Part shown: positions 26,101 through 34,748 of the stretch, one piece after another
Position numbering within the stretch: position 1 is the stretch's first letter
Layout of the letters: each line of letters begins with the position of its first letter
Made by a program: the position numbers and the translations under genes
Notes under the pieces: model-generated
What the model was told of the DNA's origin: nothing
What the model saw: only the letters and a program-made list of their open reading frames with translations
The model's database searches: none
NCBI RefSeq assembly: GCF_031844685.1
Contig: NZ_CP134605.1
Location: 2,934,001 to 2,998,000, forward strand
Source: Streptomyces sp. ITFR-21
GTDB taxonomy: Bacteria; Actinomycetota; Actinomycetes; Streptomycetales; Streptomycetaceae
Reading direction: 5' to 3'
DNA length: 64,000 nt

Positions 26101-26918
26101 AGCGCGTCGTTGACTGGCAGGAACACCTCCGCACCGGCGGCCGACACCGAGAGCTTGGTCTGGTAGAGCCACGCCTCCACCGGGATCTTGCGCGGAGTCT
26201 CCCGGTCGTTGCAGAGCGCCACCTCAATGAGGCGGCAGCCGCGCTCGGGGTCGTCGTACCGATCCACCCGCAGCAGGACCTTGTCGTGGAGCACGATCTC
26301 GGTCGTGGAGGACGTGGCCAGGTCGGCGGGCTTAATGGTCGTGGAGACGGTGTGCGGAACGCGCTGGTAACGGCGCTGGGCAGGGGGCGCCGCGCTCTCG
26401 TCCGCTGCGTGGCCTTCGCCGCGCTTCTCCCTGAGGGGCTCATACGTGCCCCACGTGGCGGTCACAGTGAACTCGTCGAGGTCGTCAGGGATCTGGCAGC
26501 GGAGCCCCATCGACGCCGGGATCATCAGCCCGCGCTTCTGCGGCTGGTCCTCGACCTCGTCCTCATCCGAGCTGGCGCTGCTGTCGTCAACGGCGGTAAG
26601 CGGCACGCCCCGGCTCTCGGCAGCGTCCACGGCGTCGCCCACGTCGGTGGCCGCGTCGTCCGAACCGGCTTCGCCGGGATCGTCGTGCCCGGCGGTCAGC
26701 CGTACGGGCGCGATCCGGCCGACGAGGTAGGCCGCATCGGGGACACCTTCGAGGATCTCCTCCGGCCCGTTGGCCGGCCCAAGAAGCTCGCGCTCCAGGA
26801 TGTCGGCGAGGTTCTCACGGGCAACCCAGGACCGCTCGTCCGGCTCGACGGCAAGCCGGTACGCCGACGCCTCCGGCGCACCGCCGATCTGGGCGCCATC
26901 GCGCCGGGGGGTGGTCAC
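23178..26918 (-). CDS. drmA: DrmA, helicase-domain protein of DISARM
   Basis: A 1246-residue SF2-type helicase. Walker A is FPTGGGKTEAYLG with Lys506; motif II is QDELHLITG with DELH at 758-761. Motif VI-like QASSRVGR and a helicase-C half follow (MLQVGVDVTRLGLMLVVGQP, ASSRVGRLADKPGL). The N-terminal 450 residues hold the family-specific domains. A CxxC pair (CPWCGTR, about residue 625) may bind zinc. DrmA loads with DrmB on DNA and is required for all DISARM activity. The GTG start lies three bases after the drmMI stop, so coupling holds across the operon. Confidence 0.95.
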   Translation of the reverse strand: MTTPRRDGAQIGGAPEASAYRLAVEPDERSWVARENLADILERELLGPANGPEEILEGVPDAAYLVGRIAPVRLTAGHDDPGEAGSDDAATDVGDAVDAAESRGVPLTAVDDSSASSDEDEVEDQPQKRGLMIPASMGLRCQIPDDLDEFTVTATWGTYEPLREKRGEGHAADESAAPPAQRRYQRVPHTVSTTIKPADLATSSTTEIVLHDKVLLRVDRYDDPERGCRLIEVALCNDRETPRKIPVEAWLYQTKLSVSAAGAEVFLPVNDALLDTRWEPDDELRRLRLQYRDRLEFAHGRTCSVDWAVADGARRASEVWTTWLPVSETPQTAAEEIGAALLDMRALQTASVEDLRSGLEPIVAGYAAWLDGEEQRAGALPEHLRSEAMEAVGDARRVQQQLETGLAHLLADEEALRCFRFMNRVMADQRVQSQVAERRAGRPEDSIAEARDAILVEKGALAHSWRTFQLAFVLMQLPLLSDPASGRRSADLATAQLLFFPTGGGKTEAYLGLAAYTFAIRRRQGVVDAFAGPLDGRSGVAVLMRYTLRLLTAQQFQRATTLVCAAELVRREDEDTWGEEPFRIGLWVGTDVSPKRYDEAAKQLQRAHGGSGYRLTVLQIQRCPWCGTRVEARDVRTEPTLRRIYVYCGDELADCPFADGGEVTDGLPVLTVDEEIYRLAPAFVIATVDKFARLAREGEAASLLGHVSRRCDRHGFVHPDYQHCDIKDGNKHPKKDGWPAAPVHPAMRLRPPDLVIQDELHLITGALGTTVGLFEVAIDVMSDWKTKDGRPVRPLLVASTATARNASDQVKALYGRSVMIFPPQVLDAGSTFFSKEIPVSEEHPGRRYVGVSTTGVRLTTAEIRVAEVLMAGGQLLIDRCGSAADPYMTLVGYFSATRELAGMARYMSDDIQTALTKGRPWSKLPRRTGTDYGSLNVAELTSRVASADITATLDQMALPFDPGFDSTAGRRNRRALREAKKPEPTRETNPYDVVLATSMLQVGVDVTRLGLMLVVGQPKNTAEYIQASSRVGRLADKPGLVLALGNWARPRDLAHFEQFRHYHETFYAQVEALSVTPFSVTSLERGLDGVLVSAARVLQAAKAGPGLSPEDGAGWIEAEQQFAGELVEALVRRTHSAGGEDAANRARLRLENRLDQWIKRRKHLMEDRKSLVYERVLDDGRHDALMMSAENAKAGIDTRDAPPFVVANSMREVQPEINLLVSPIKERLVYRAPDDAPQWTLQEDDQ

Positions 26919-26921
26919 GTT

Positions 26922-29900
26922 TTAGCCCTCCTCGTCCTCGCTGCCGTCATTGTCGTCCAGGGCACTGACATCGCCCTGCGCGGCAGCCCGCCGGTGGTTC
27001 TCTTCGAGGAGCCGGTCCAGGATTTCAACGCGTGCCGCGGGGCTCACTGTCCAGCGCTGCATCTGGCGGTAGGTGTGGAATCCGTGGTCCAGCGGAACGT
27101 CGTCCCAGCCGTAGGCCGCCATGACGGCATGGTCGAGCTCGACGTGGATCTGGCGGAGCCGGGCAACATCGGGATCGGCGGAGTCTGCGATGTCGGGGTC
27201 GTTGACGAGGTTGTAGAGCTTTGTGAGGCTCAACTCCCGACGAAGCATTACTTCGCGACGCTCACAATCGAGCGTCCGCCCAATTTCATCAAGCATTTTA
27301 TTCGCGGGAGGTCGCGGAAACGGCTCAAACACATCCGAATGCGTGTACCGTGGGTCACTTCGCAATCCCGATCCGTACTTGATGGCCCAAACCTGGTGTG
27401 GACTCGACGATAGGATCGCCTCGAGTGCATACGAGTCGGTGGCGAATACTCCGAGACCATGACTGAAGATCTGCCCGGTCCTAACCCGTACGGGCATAAC
27501 AGTCCTACTGTGGATGGTGAGCACCAGAACTTCTGGCAACTCTACGATAGCCTTTCGCAGGGCAGGACGCTTCTCGCCGTATTGCCACCACCGATCACGC
27601 AGCACTTTGCGATTTACTTGCTGTCGAGACGGCTTCACATCGCGGAACACGCGTCCATAGGGCAGAGTGTACCGCCTCGCCGCCTCCTCCGAACGGTCGT
27701 AGAAGTCAATGATCCAACGTGACGGGGAAGCATCGTACCGGGAATTGAGATCTTCCCCCGTCAAGTAGGGGAATACTACGTCTTCATTTGCCTCATCACG
27801 CTCAATCCATTCCGCTGCCTCTTCAGCCGTAAGTAGGAACCCGGAACCGTATGGCTTGCACCCTTCGAAAGCAAGTTTCGAGTTCTCCAGGAGCCGAATC
27901 GGATCCTCATCGGTTCTCCCCGCAGGCTCAAGCAGCGTAGAGATCCGCTTCACGGGAGTACCGTCTGAAGTTCTAATCGACTCCTCGGCCACTTCACCCC
28001 TGGTGCCCCAAACAGCCGCATATTCAAGGTTGGCGCTTGCAGCCGGCCACGAGTTACTCTGAATCGCGCGAGTGATAGTAAAACCACTCCTCACCATTTG
28101 ATCAAGTCCAACCTTGCGACTGAAACCCTGGGCGACAGAATTTGTTGCAATAAGTCCCAGGTCGCCGCACGCGGTCAGAATTTCATGCGCCCGCAGAAAG
28201 AAGTACGCCACAAGATCAGCACTTCCCTTCTTCCCGCCCGCAAGCACGCTGACGAACCAATCGCGTACGTTCGTCCCCATCGATCCAGTGAGTTTCGGAC
28301 CGCCCAGGAACGGCGGATTCCCGACCACCGCGTCGAACCCGCCACGTTCCATCACGTCCGGCACCGCCAGAATCCAGTGCAACGGCTTCCACCGCTCGTA
28401 ATCCGTCGTCATCGTCGGTGTGAGACCGGCCTCCAGGATCCCGTCGAGCATCCGCCGGTCCGGCTCTCCGCCCCCGACGGGATACGCCGCCTCCACCGCG
28501 ATGCGAAGGTCCTCGTACGCCGCCTTCAGCTGCCTCCCCGGCTTACCGCCCCACCGCAGGCCAGCCGCGATCACCCCGTCCGCGATGTCCGCCGCTTTCT
28601 CCGTCAGCTCCTGGTACCGGCGCCACAGCCGGCGCTTCGACGCGGCCGAGCGCTGGGGGTCGCTGTCATCTACCTCTGTCGCAAGCTGGCGGCGTAGGCG
28701 ACTGGCGCGGTCGAGGACGTCGTCGATGTCAACGGAGAAGAGACTGAGCCGGTCGTCGGCCGCGCCAGGGTCGATGTGCAGGCGGCGGAGCTGCTCCGCG
28801 TCCGTCAGGCCGAGCAGCGCGTTGCCGTGCAGCACCTTGTCGTCCACGAAGGAGAACGGGAGCTTCGGGTCCAGGGAGACCAGCCACAACGACAGCTTGC
28901 ACATCTCCACGGCCATGCCGTTGATGTCCGCGCCGTACAAGCAGCTCGCGACCACCATCCTTATGGCGTGGACGTGCAGGTCATGAGGGGTCCGCCCGTG
29001 CGCGACGCCCTCCCTCTGCCACGCCTCGACGAGCCGATCCGCCAAGTACCGGGCCGCAGCGACGAGGAAGGCGCCCGAGCCGCAGGCGATGTCGGCGATG
29101 CGGAGATCGAGGATCTGGTCGGAGTCGATCGGCCGCCAGGCGTCCTGGTCCGCGGTCTGGTGCGGGCCGGGCGAGTAGACGAGGGGCATCAGCGCGTACC
29201 GCACGACCTCCTCGGCCAGCGAGCGCGGCGTGTAGTGCGCGCCCGCGGAGGCGCGGGACGAGGTTTCCACCAGCAGGACGCCGCCGGGTTCGACCACGAG
29301 GGGGCGGTTGCGCAGGTCACGGCGGATGACGCCGATGAACGGGCGCAGCCGGTGGCGGAGTTCGGGTTCGTCGGTGACGTCGCGGAGTGCGTTCTCGGTG
29401 TCGTCGAGGGTGTCGCCGGCCTTCAGGGCCTTGGTGAGGGCGGGTTTACTCGGCGGCTTCGCCGCTGGCTGGTCCTGCTTGACCCAGGCGAGGATCGCGT
29501 CGGCCAGCGCGGATTCCGTGCGCTTGGCGGCGGCGAGTTCTTCGAGAGCGGCGAGGGGGATCTCGGGCTCCGAGCCGGCGCTTCCGATGAGGCCGACGAT
29601 GACCTCTTCGACGGGTTCGCAGGAGTAGCCGAGCAGGCCCTCGTAGATGTAGCCGATCTGCTCGACGTCGATGTCGCGGAAGGAGATCCGCCGCGCGCCG
29701 CCGGGCAGGTGGGCGATCTGGACGGCACGCAGGACTTCGAGCATGACCCGGTCGCTCACCGTGATGGCGAGAGTGTCCTGGGAGTTGCAGGTGGTGAGGA
29801 ACGGGTAGCGGGCCGGGTCGAAGAGGGAGCCGCCGTATTCGGGCAGCCGCAGGTCTTCGAAGGTCGCGCCCCGGTACAGGGCTTGGGAGGTGGCGAGGAG

Positions 29901-30944
29901 GCGGTGCCAGGTCAGGAAGGTGGCATCGAGGGACTGCTCGCCTTCCTCCTTCTCGCGGGCGTCGAGCAGGTCGAGTTCGTCGCTGATGCCGTAGCCCATG
30001 GCGAAGAGCCGGCCCTGCGGCAGGAGCCCGCGCTCCTCGGCGAAGAGCAGGAAGACGACGCGCATCATGACCGTGACGGCGGCTTCGTAGACGTCCCCGC
30101 GCTTGTCTGGCAACGGGTCGGGCTCACCGCGGCGGCGGGCTTCCAAGGCGCCTTCGGACAAGGCCTGGACAATGAGTTCGACGGCGCGGCGGACCTGGGT
30201 GCCGAGGGCTTCGGTGATCTTCTCGGCGGCGGTGACGGACTCGCCGAAGAGCTCGGTCAGCCGGTCCTCGGGCTTGCCGCCGACCAGTCGGCGACGTTGG
30301 AGGAGCTCGATGAAGGCATTGCGGGTGGCCGGCTCCTCGATCCAGGTCTGTGCGTCGACGATGCCGGAGGCGACCATGGTCTTCGGACGGGCGCTGACCA
30401 TCGCCCACCAGCGGCCGTCGGTGACGACGCCGATCGGGACGTCCGAGGCGCGGAGCAGCTCCTCCATGCGGTCGATGTGGCTGGCCGACCAGCCGTCGGT
30501 GAGGGGGTCGCGCAGGGAGTCCGTCGGGTCCGCGACGAGGACGAGGGCTACCGCGGCGTCCGCGTGGATGAGGGCCCCGTCGGCGCGGACGGTGACGGTG
30601 TAGTCGGGTGAGCGGACCTCGGCGGCGGCCGGGGCGTGAGCGGTGTATTCGGCGCCCCAGCACAGGCCTTGGTGCAGGACGAGGTCCACCCAGGTGTCGC
30701 GGGCTTCCCGGTAGAGGTCGAGGGCGGCCGGGTCGTCACGGTTCTCGTCCCAGTTCTCCCACGCCTTCTCGAAGGCGGGTTTGGCATCCTTGATGGCGTC
30801 GAGGGCGCGGGCATCGGGCTGCGGGATGCCCTGCCGGTAGACACGTTCCAGTGCGGGGACCGCGAGGAACGGGCCGTCGGCATTTACGAGTTCGAGCCAG
30901 GCACGGTGCAGGTCGGCGGCGCTCGGGGGGTGCTTGCGGCTCAT
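26922..30944 (-). CDS. drmMI: DrmMI, N6-adenine DNA methyltransferase of class 1 DISARM
   Basis: A 1340-residue protein of the Eco57I/PglX-like type. Motif I is ADIACGSGAFLVAAARYL (about 614-631) and the catalytic motif IV is NPPF at 876-879 in VVGNPPFLGG, both of the N6-adenine (gamma) class. Family accessory segments flank it. It marks host DNA so DISARM spares it. The C-terminal third (about residues 890-1250) carries the target-recognition part and is encoded by DNA near 50% G+C, against about 70% around it, which suggests exchange of the specificity domain. The ATG overlaps the drmD stop by four bases (30941-30944). Confidence 0.94.
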   Translation of the reverse strand: MSRKHPPSAADLHRAWLELVNADGPFLAVPALERVYRQGIPQPDARALDAIKDAKPAFEKAWENWDENRDDPAALDLYREARDTWVDLVLHQGLCWGAEYTAHAPAAAEVRSPDYTVTVRADGALIHADAAVALVLVADPTDSLRDPLTDGWSASHIDRMEELLRASDVPIGVVTDGRWWAMVSARPKTMVASGIVDAQTWIEEPATRNAFIELLQRRRLVGGKPEDRLTELFGESVTAAEKITEALGTQVRRAVELIVQALSEGALEARRRGEPDPLPDKRGDVYEAAVTVMMRVVFLLFAEERGLLPQGRLFAMGYGISDELDLLDAREKEEGEQSLDATFLTWHRLLATSQALYRGATFEDLRLPEYGGSLFDPARYPFLTTCNSQDTLAITVSDRVMLEVLRAVQIAHLPGGARRISFRDIDVEQIGYIYEGLLGYSCEPVEEVIVGLIGSAGSEPEIPLAALEELAAAKRTESALADAILAWVKQDQPAAKPPSKPALTKALKAGDTLDDTENALRDVTDEPELRHRLRPFIGVIRRDLRNRPLVVEPGGVLLVETSSRASAGAHYTPRSLAEEVVRYALMPLVYSPGPHQTADQDAWRPIDSDQILDLRIADIACGSGAFLVAAARYLADRLVEAWQREGVAHGRTPHDLHVHAIRMVVASCLYGADINGMAVEMCKLSLWLVSLDPKLPFSFVDDKVLHGNALLGLTDAEQLRRLHIDPGAADDRLSLFSVDIDDVLDRASRLRRQLATEVDDSDPQRSAASKRRLWRRYQELTEKAADIADGVIAAGLRWGGKPGRQLKAAYEDLRIAVEAAYPVGGGEPDRRMLDGILEAGLTPTMTTDYERWKPLHWILAVPDVMERGGFDAVVGNPPFLGGPKLTGSMGTNVRDWFVSVLAGGKKGSADLVAYFFLRAHEILTACGDLGLIATNSVAQGFSRKVGLDQMVRSGFTITRAIQSNSWPAASANLEYAAVWGTRGEVAEESIRTSDGTPVKRISTLLEPAGRTDEDPIRLLENSKLAFEGCKPYGSGFLLTAEEAAEWIERDEANEDVVFPYLTGEDLNSRYDASPSRWIIDFYDRSEEAARRYTLPYGRVFRDVKPSRQQVNRKVLRDRWWQYGEKRPALRKAIVELPEVLVLTIHSRTVMPVRVRTGQIFSHGLGVFATDSYALEAILSSSPHQVWAIKYGSGLRSDPRYTHSDVFEPFPRPPANKMLDEIGRTLDCERREVMLRRELSLTKLYNLVNDPDIADSADPDVARLRQIHVELDHAVMAAYGWDDVPLDHGFHTYRQMQRWTVSPAARVEILDRLLEENHRRAAAQGDVSALDDNDGSEDEEG

Positions 30945-33900
30945 GCGTTGACCGCTCCGTTCTCCGCGTCTTCGGGGGTCAGCGCGAACACGACCGCGGC
31001 GGCGGACACGTACGGCTTGATGTCGCTGTAGCGCTCCTGGATCGCGGCGACTTCGCGCTGCTCCTCGTCGTCCAGGCTGTCGAGGCGTTCGTACATGCGT
31101 TGCAGATCGCGTCGGCGCTGCTTCTGCTGGTCGTCGGTGAACAGCAGCTCGTCCTCCGCCTGGATGGCCCGCTCCAGGCGGTCGCGGGACTCGCGCAGGT
31201 TGATCCGGAAGGCGTCGAAGATCTCCCGGGCGCCCTGGATATCGGCGTCCCGACGGTGGGCGAGGGCTTCGGTGACCTTCTCCTGCCTGCTGGCGCTCTT
31301 GCGTTCCATCGCCGCCAGCAGGCGGGTGCGCAACCGGCCACCGTCGTCGTTCCACTGGGCGGCGAGCCTGACCCGTACTACCTCATCGGTCAGCAGCAGG
31401 TCCTCGGAGTCGAGCGTCTCGTCGAGGACCTGCTCGACCTTCGACTCCGCGAGTGCCTGGCCGCGCAGGCGCACACCGGTGAGGAAGACCTCCTCGTGGA
31501 GGCGCAGGCCACCGCGGCCCACCAGTACCAGTCGCGAGACAGCGGCGACGCAGGACTCGGACAGACCAGGAGTGACGACGGCGGTGACCCGGTGCACCGG
31601 CGAGTCAGCGCTGAACAGCGCGGAGCGCAGGTAGCGAGTGGCACGCTGCATGAGTGCGTGCCCAAGGTGGATGTGGACGAGGTCGGTGCGGTGTTGGGCG
31701 GCCTGGTTGTCGAAGGTGATGGGCCGCGGAACCCCCGGCTCCAGCCGGGTGTCGAGGCCGCGCAGGGACGGTTGCCAGGAACGCCCGAGGTTGGGGATCT
31801 CGAAGACCTGCGCATCAGTGAGGTCGTCGCCGATCTCGACAAGGGGCGGTTGGGCGGTCAGGGTGAGCGCGGTGTCCACCACCCGCCGGGCGTTGGCCGG
31901 GGTGAGGTGCATGGCCGCTTTGCTCTCCTGATACGTCTCGGAGAGACGGGTGAGCTTGCGGTTGAGTTCCATGCCGCCGGCCAGCACACGGGTGATCACT
32001 TCGTTGCCGTCGTCCGGTGCGGTCAGCCTGGCCTTCCGTGTCTTGCGGAGAGGGGCGAAGTGCTCCTGCACCTCGGCGTCGATGACCTGGTTGACCCTGC
32101 CGAGGTCCACGGTGGCAGTACCAACCTTGGTAGCGATGATGCCCATGAACCTCATGTCTGCCTCGTATGTCGTGGAGGACGAGACGGGCACGAAGTGGAA
32201 GATCTCCGGGTTCTCCGGCTGGCCGTAGCGGTCGATACGGCCGATGCGCTGCTCCAGGCGAGACGGATTGAAGGGAATGTCGAAGTTGACCAGCCGGTGG
32301 CAGTGGGTCTGGAGGTCGATGCCTTCGCCGGCAGAGTCGGTGGCGAGCAGCACCCGCACCGGGTGCTTGTCGGGGCTCTCGGTGAACCGGGCGCGGATAC
32401 GCTCCCGTTCGTCCGTCGGGGTGGAGCCCTGGATGACCTCCAGCACGTCGTCGTAGCCCCGCTGGCGGAGGATGCGCTCTATCCATTCGAGGGTGGCCGC
32501 GTATTCGGTGAAGACGACGACGCGTTCGTGGTTCCACGTGCCGTCGGGCCGGCAGACGGCGTTGAGGTAGGTCAGGAGTTCCGTCAGCCGGGAGTCGGGC
32601 TTGTGCTCGTAGCTGCTCCCCCACGCGATGAGTTCGGCGATCTCGTTCGTGGTGGCCGCCGTCAGCGGGTCAGAGCCCTTGGAGTGCCGCAGTGCGGTGA
32701 ACTCGGGGTGCTCTGCCGCGCCTTCCTCCTCATCAGACTGGCCGCTGCCCAGGACCTCCGTGTAGTAGTCGTCTTCGTCGTCCATCCGGAGTTGGCGGTT
32801 GCCGCCCGCCGCTTCCCCGTACAGTGCGAGTGTGCGGGCGAATGACCACGGGCTGGACAGGAAACGCTTCTTCAGCAGCATCGCGACGATGTCGCCGCCT
32901 GCTCCCTCGCCGTTGGCGCGGGCGCTGTCGCCCAGCAGCCGCTCCAGCCGCGCGAACTGCTCCTGCTCCTTCTCGGACGGGGTGAAGGGGAGGGTCCCGA
33001 GCTTTCTGGGCTTGAACCCCTTGTCCGGCAGGTCGGTCTTCAGCCAGCGCACCATCACGTCCCGCAGCGCCTGCTCGTCGATGCTCGCACCTCGGGTGAA
33101 GCGGCGGCCGTCGATCATTTCCAGGAGGGCGGTGAACGACTCCGAGTAGCCGTTGTGCGGGGTGGCGCTCAGGAACAGCCGGTGCTCGCAGGCCTCCGCG
33201 AGCTTCATCGTGGCGGTGGTCCGCTTGCTGTCCACCGCGTAGCCGCGCTGGCCGGGCGCGGTCGTCGGGCTGGCCGGCGCCACGTGGTGGGCCTCGTCGA
33301 CCACGAGCACGTCGAACGCGTACCGCCTGGCGGTCGTCGAGCTGCGGACGTCGGCGAGTACGTCGCGGAGCAGGCGCTGGGCACGTAGCGACGGCAGCCA
33401 CGCCATGCTCACGATCACCCGCGGGAAGAGGCGGAAGGGGTTGGCGTTCAGCCCGTGGCTGCGCCGGACCTTCGCCATCAGCTCGCTGTTGACGATGACG
33501 AAGTCGAGGCCGAACTTCTCCCGCATCTCGTCCTGCCACTTCAGGGACAGGCTCGGCGGGCAGACGATCACCACGGACCTCGCCCGGTGCCGCAGCAGGA
33601 GCTCCTGTACGACGAGGCCGGCCTCGATGGTCTTGCCGAGGCCGACATCGTCTGCGAGCAGCAGGTTCGTACGCGAGGACTCCAGGGCACGGCTGAGGGG
33701 CACCAGCTGGTACGACTCGACGTTGGCGCCGCTGCGGAAGGGGGCCTGGTACGAGTCCGCATCTGCCGAGGTCACCGCGCCCCAACGGACGGCGTCTACG
33801 AAGGCGGCGAGGGTGTTGGGGTCGTCGAACGCCTCCACGCGCACGGTCTCCGGCAGGCCCTGATTGGGCGCGACGGTGTGCCCGACCTCCAGCTCCCAGA

Positions 33901-34177
33901 CGACCGTGAGCTCCTGCCCGAGCCGGTCCTCGTCGAGCGACTGCAGGCTGACTGCGTGCGTCAGCCCCGGAGACCCCTCGTCGGCGGGGCTTCGCGGCAG
34001 CCCCTGGCGCTGAACGTCGGACACGGCCCAGGTGGAGCCCCGCACCTTAACGACCTGCCCCGGCTCCGGCAGGGGCGGGCGGGCCCTCGGTGCGCCCTCG
34101 GGGGTGCCGGTCGCCGTTCCCTGCGCATCATCCGTCGCGGTCGTCACCTGGGCAAACTCCTTCACCAGGGCAGTCAT
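30941..34177 (-). CDS. drmD: DrmD, SNF2-family helicase of class 1 DISARM
   Basis: A 1078-residue SNF2/Swi2-type helicase. Walker A LLADDVGLGKTIEAG has Lys182; motif II VVDEAHHVAP has DEAH at 294-297. The C-terminal lobe has VVVFTEYAATLEWIERIL, STPTDERERIRARF, DSAGEGIDLQTHCHRLVN and the arginine-finger motif RLEQRIGRIDRYGQ. DrmD marks class 1 DISARM. It is a helicase/translocase thought to act with the DrmAB complex. It opens the operon; the gene upstream ends 91 bases away with a hairpin between, so a promoter may lie in that gap or transcription may come from the GNAT-PIN gene. Confidence 0.94.
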   Translation of the reverse strand: MTALVKEFAQVTTATDDAQGTATGTPEGAPRARPPLPEPGQVVKVRGSTWAVSDVQRQGLPRSPADEGSPGLTHAVSLQSLDEDRLGQELTVVWELEVGHTVAPNQGLPETVRVEAFDDPNTLAAFVDAVRWGAVTSADADSYQAPFRSGANVESYQLVPLSRALESSRTNLLLADDVGLGKTIEAGLVVQELLLRHRARSVVIVCPPSLSLKWQDEMREKFGLDFVIVNSELMAKVRRSHGLNANPFRLFPRVIVSMAWLPSLRAQRLLRDVLADVRSSTTARRYAFDVLVVDEAHHVAPASPTTAPGQRGYAVDSKRTTATMKLAEACEHRLFLSATPHNGYSESFTALLEMIDGRRFTRGASIDEQALRDVMVRWLKTDLPDKGFKPRKLGTLPFTPSEKEQEQFARLERLLGDSARANGEGAGGDIVAMLLKKRFLSSPWSFARTLALYGEAAGGNRQLRMDDEDDYYTEVLGSGQSDEEEGAAEHPEFTALRHSKGSDPLTAATTNEIAELIAWGSSYEHKPDSRLTELLTYLNAVCRPDGTWNHERVVVFTEYAATLEWIERILRQRGYDDVLEVIQGSTPTDERERIRARFTESPDKHPVRVLLATDSAGEGIDLQTHCHRLVNFDIPFNPSRLEQRIGRIDRYGQPENPEIFHFVPVSSSTTYEADMRFMGIIATKVGTATVDLGRVNQVIDAEVQEHFAPLRKTRKARLTAPDDGNEVITRVLAGGMELNRKLTRLSETYQESKAAMHLTPANARRVVDTALTLTAQPPLVEIGDDLTDAQVFEIPNLGRSWQPSLRGLDTRLEPGVPRPITFDNQAAQHRTDLVHIHLGHALMQRATRYLRSALFSADSPVHRVTAVVTPGLSESCVAAVSRLVLVGRGGLRLHEEVFLTGVRLRGQALAESKVEQVLDETLDSEDLLLTDEVVRVRLAAQWNDDGGRLRTRLLAAMERKSASRQEKVTEALAHRRDADIQGAREIFDAFRINLRESRDRLERAIQAEDELLFTDDQQKQRRRDLQRMYERLDSLDDEEQREVAAIQERYSDIKPYVSAAAVVFALTPEDAENGAVNA

Positions 34178-34200
34178 TGCCAGAGCGTGGTCTCCTCGAC

Positions 34201-34220
34201 GCGCCGGCTTCCACCGGCGC
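34201..34220 (-). terminator. Short hairpin between the ASCH gene and drmD
   Basis: GCGCCGG at 34201-34207 and CCGGCGC at 34214-34220 form a perfect 7-base stem with a 6-base loop, 49 bases after the ASCH stop (minus strand) and 24 bases before the drmD start. It may end the GNAT-PIN/ASCH transcript, or only attenuate it, since no run of T follows. Confidence 0.4.
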
Positions 34221-34268
34221 CGCGGACCACCGAGCCCTCAGTATCTCCGACCCGGCCGCGCCGAGGAG

Positions 34269-34748
34269 TCATTCGGCACTGGCCGCCAAAACTGCGCCTG
34301 TCAGCGCGGCCTCAATACCGGGTGCGGCCGCCGCAACCCTCCGGAGATCCTCACCGCTCAGGTAGCGGTAGCTCTGCGGGGGGTGGAACGCGCCGGCGGT
34401 GCGGAGCGCGGCCAACGGCACTGGTGCGTCGAAGGCGATCGGCTCTTCGAGGCTCAGGCCGCTGGCGCTGGTCGCCCCGGTCATGTACTCGTCGTACTCG
34501 CGGCGGCTGATCCCCGCGCTCGTACGGCTGGCCGACCACACCTCGCCCGGAGAAGCCACCTGCACGGAAGCGATCCGCGCCATGCCAACGATGGCCATCG
34601 TGGGCGCTGTCGCGTAGAGGAGCACCGGCGTTCCCGGCGGAGCTGCGACGCGCTGCCGGCGCACCTCGACCGTCTTGGTCCCGGCCAGGATCGCCGTGGC
34701 GAACCGGGGGTGGACGGACAGCAGCATCGCGCGCTCCGGATCACTCAC
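34269..34748 (-). CDS. ASCH (PUA-like) domain protein
   Basis: A 159-residue protein starting MSDPERAMLLSVHPRFATAI and continuing LAGTKTVEVRRQ. This opening (S-x-H/R-P-x-F-A-x-x-I-L-x-G-x-K-x-x-E-x-R) is the hallmark of ASCH domains. It goes on with VLLYATAPTMAIVGMARI, the conserved second strand pair. ASCH domains bind RNA or modified nucleosides; E. coli YqfB of this fold hydrolyses N4-acetylcytidine. The C-terminal 60 residues are helical. Its ATG overlaps the stop of the GNAT-PIN gene (34745-34748), so both are made together. No signal or membrane segment. Confidence 0.8.
   Translation of the reverse strand: MSDPERAMLLSVHPRFATAILAGTKTVEVRRQRVAAPPGTPVLLYATAPTMAIVGMARIASVQVASPGEVWSASRTSAGISRREYDEYMTGATSASGLSLEEPIAFDAPVPLAALRTAGAFHPPQSYRYLSGEDLRRVAAAAPGIEAALTGAVLAASAE

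Noticed and set aside
24687-27413. Long plus-strand frame (908 codons) opposite drmA
   Set aside because: Antisense frame created by G/C-rich third positions; drmA has the helicase motifs on the other strand.
28776-30611. Long plus-strand frames opposite drmMI
   Set aside because: Same cause; glycine/valine-rich composition without motifs.
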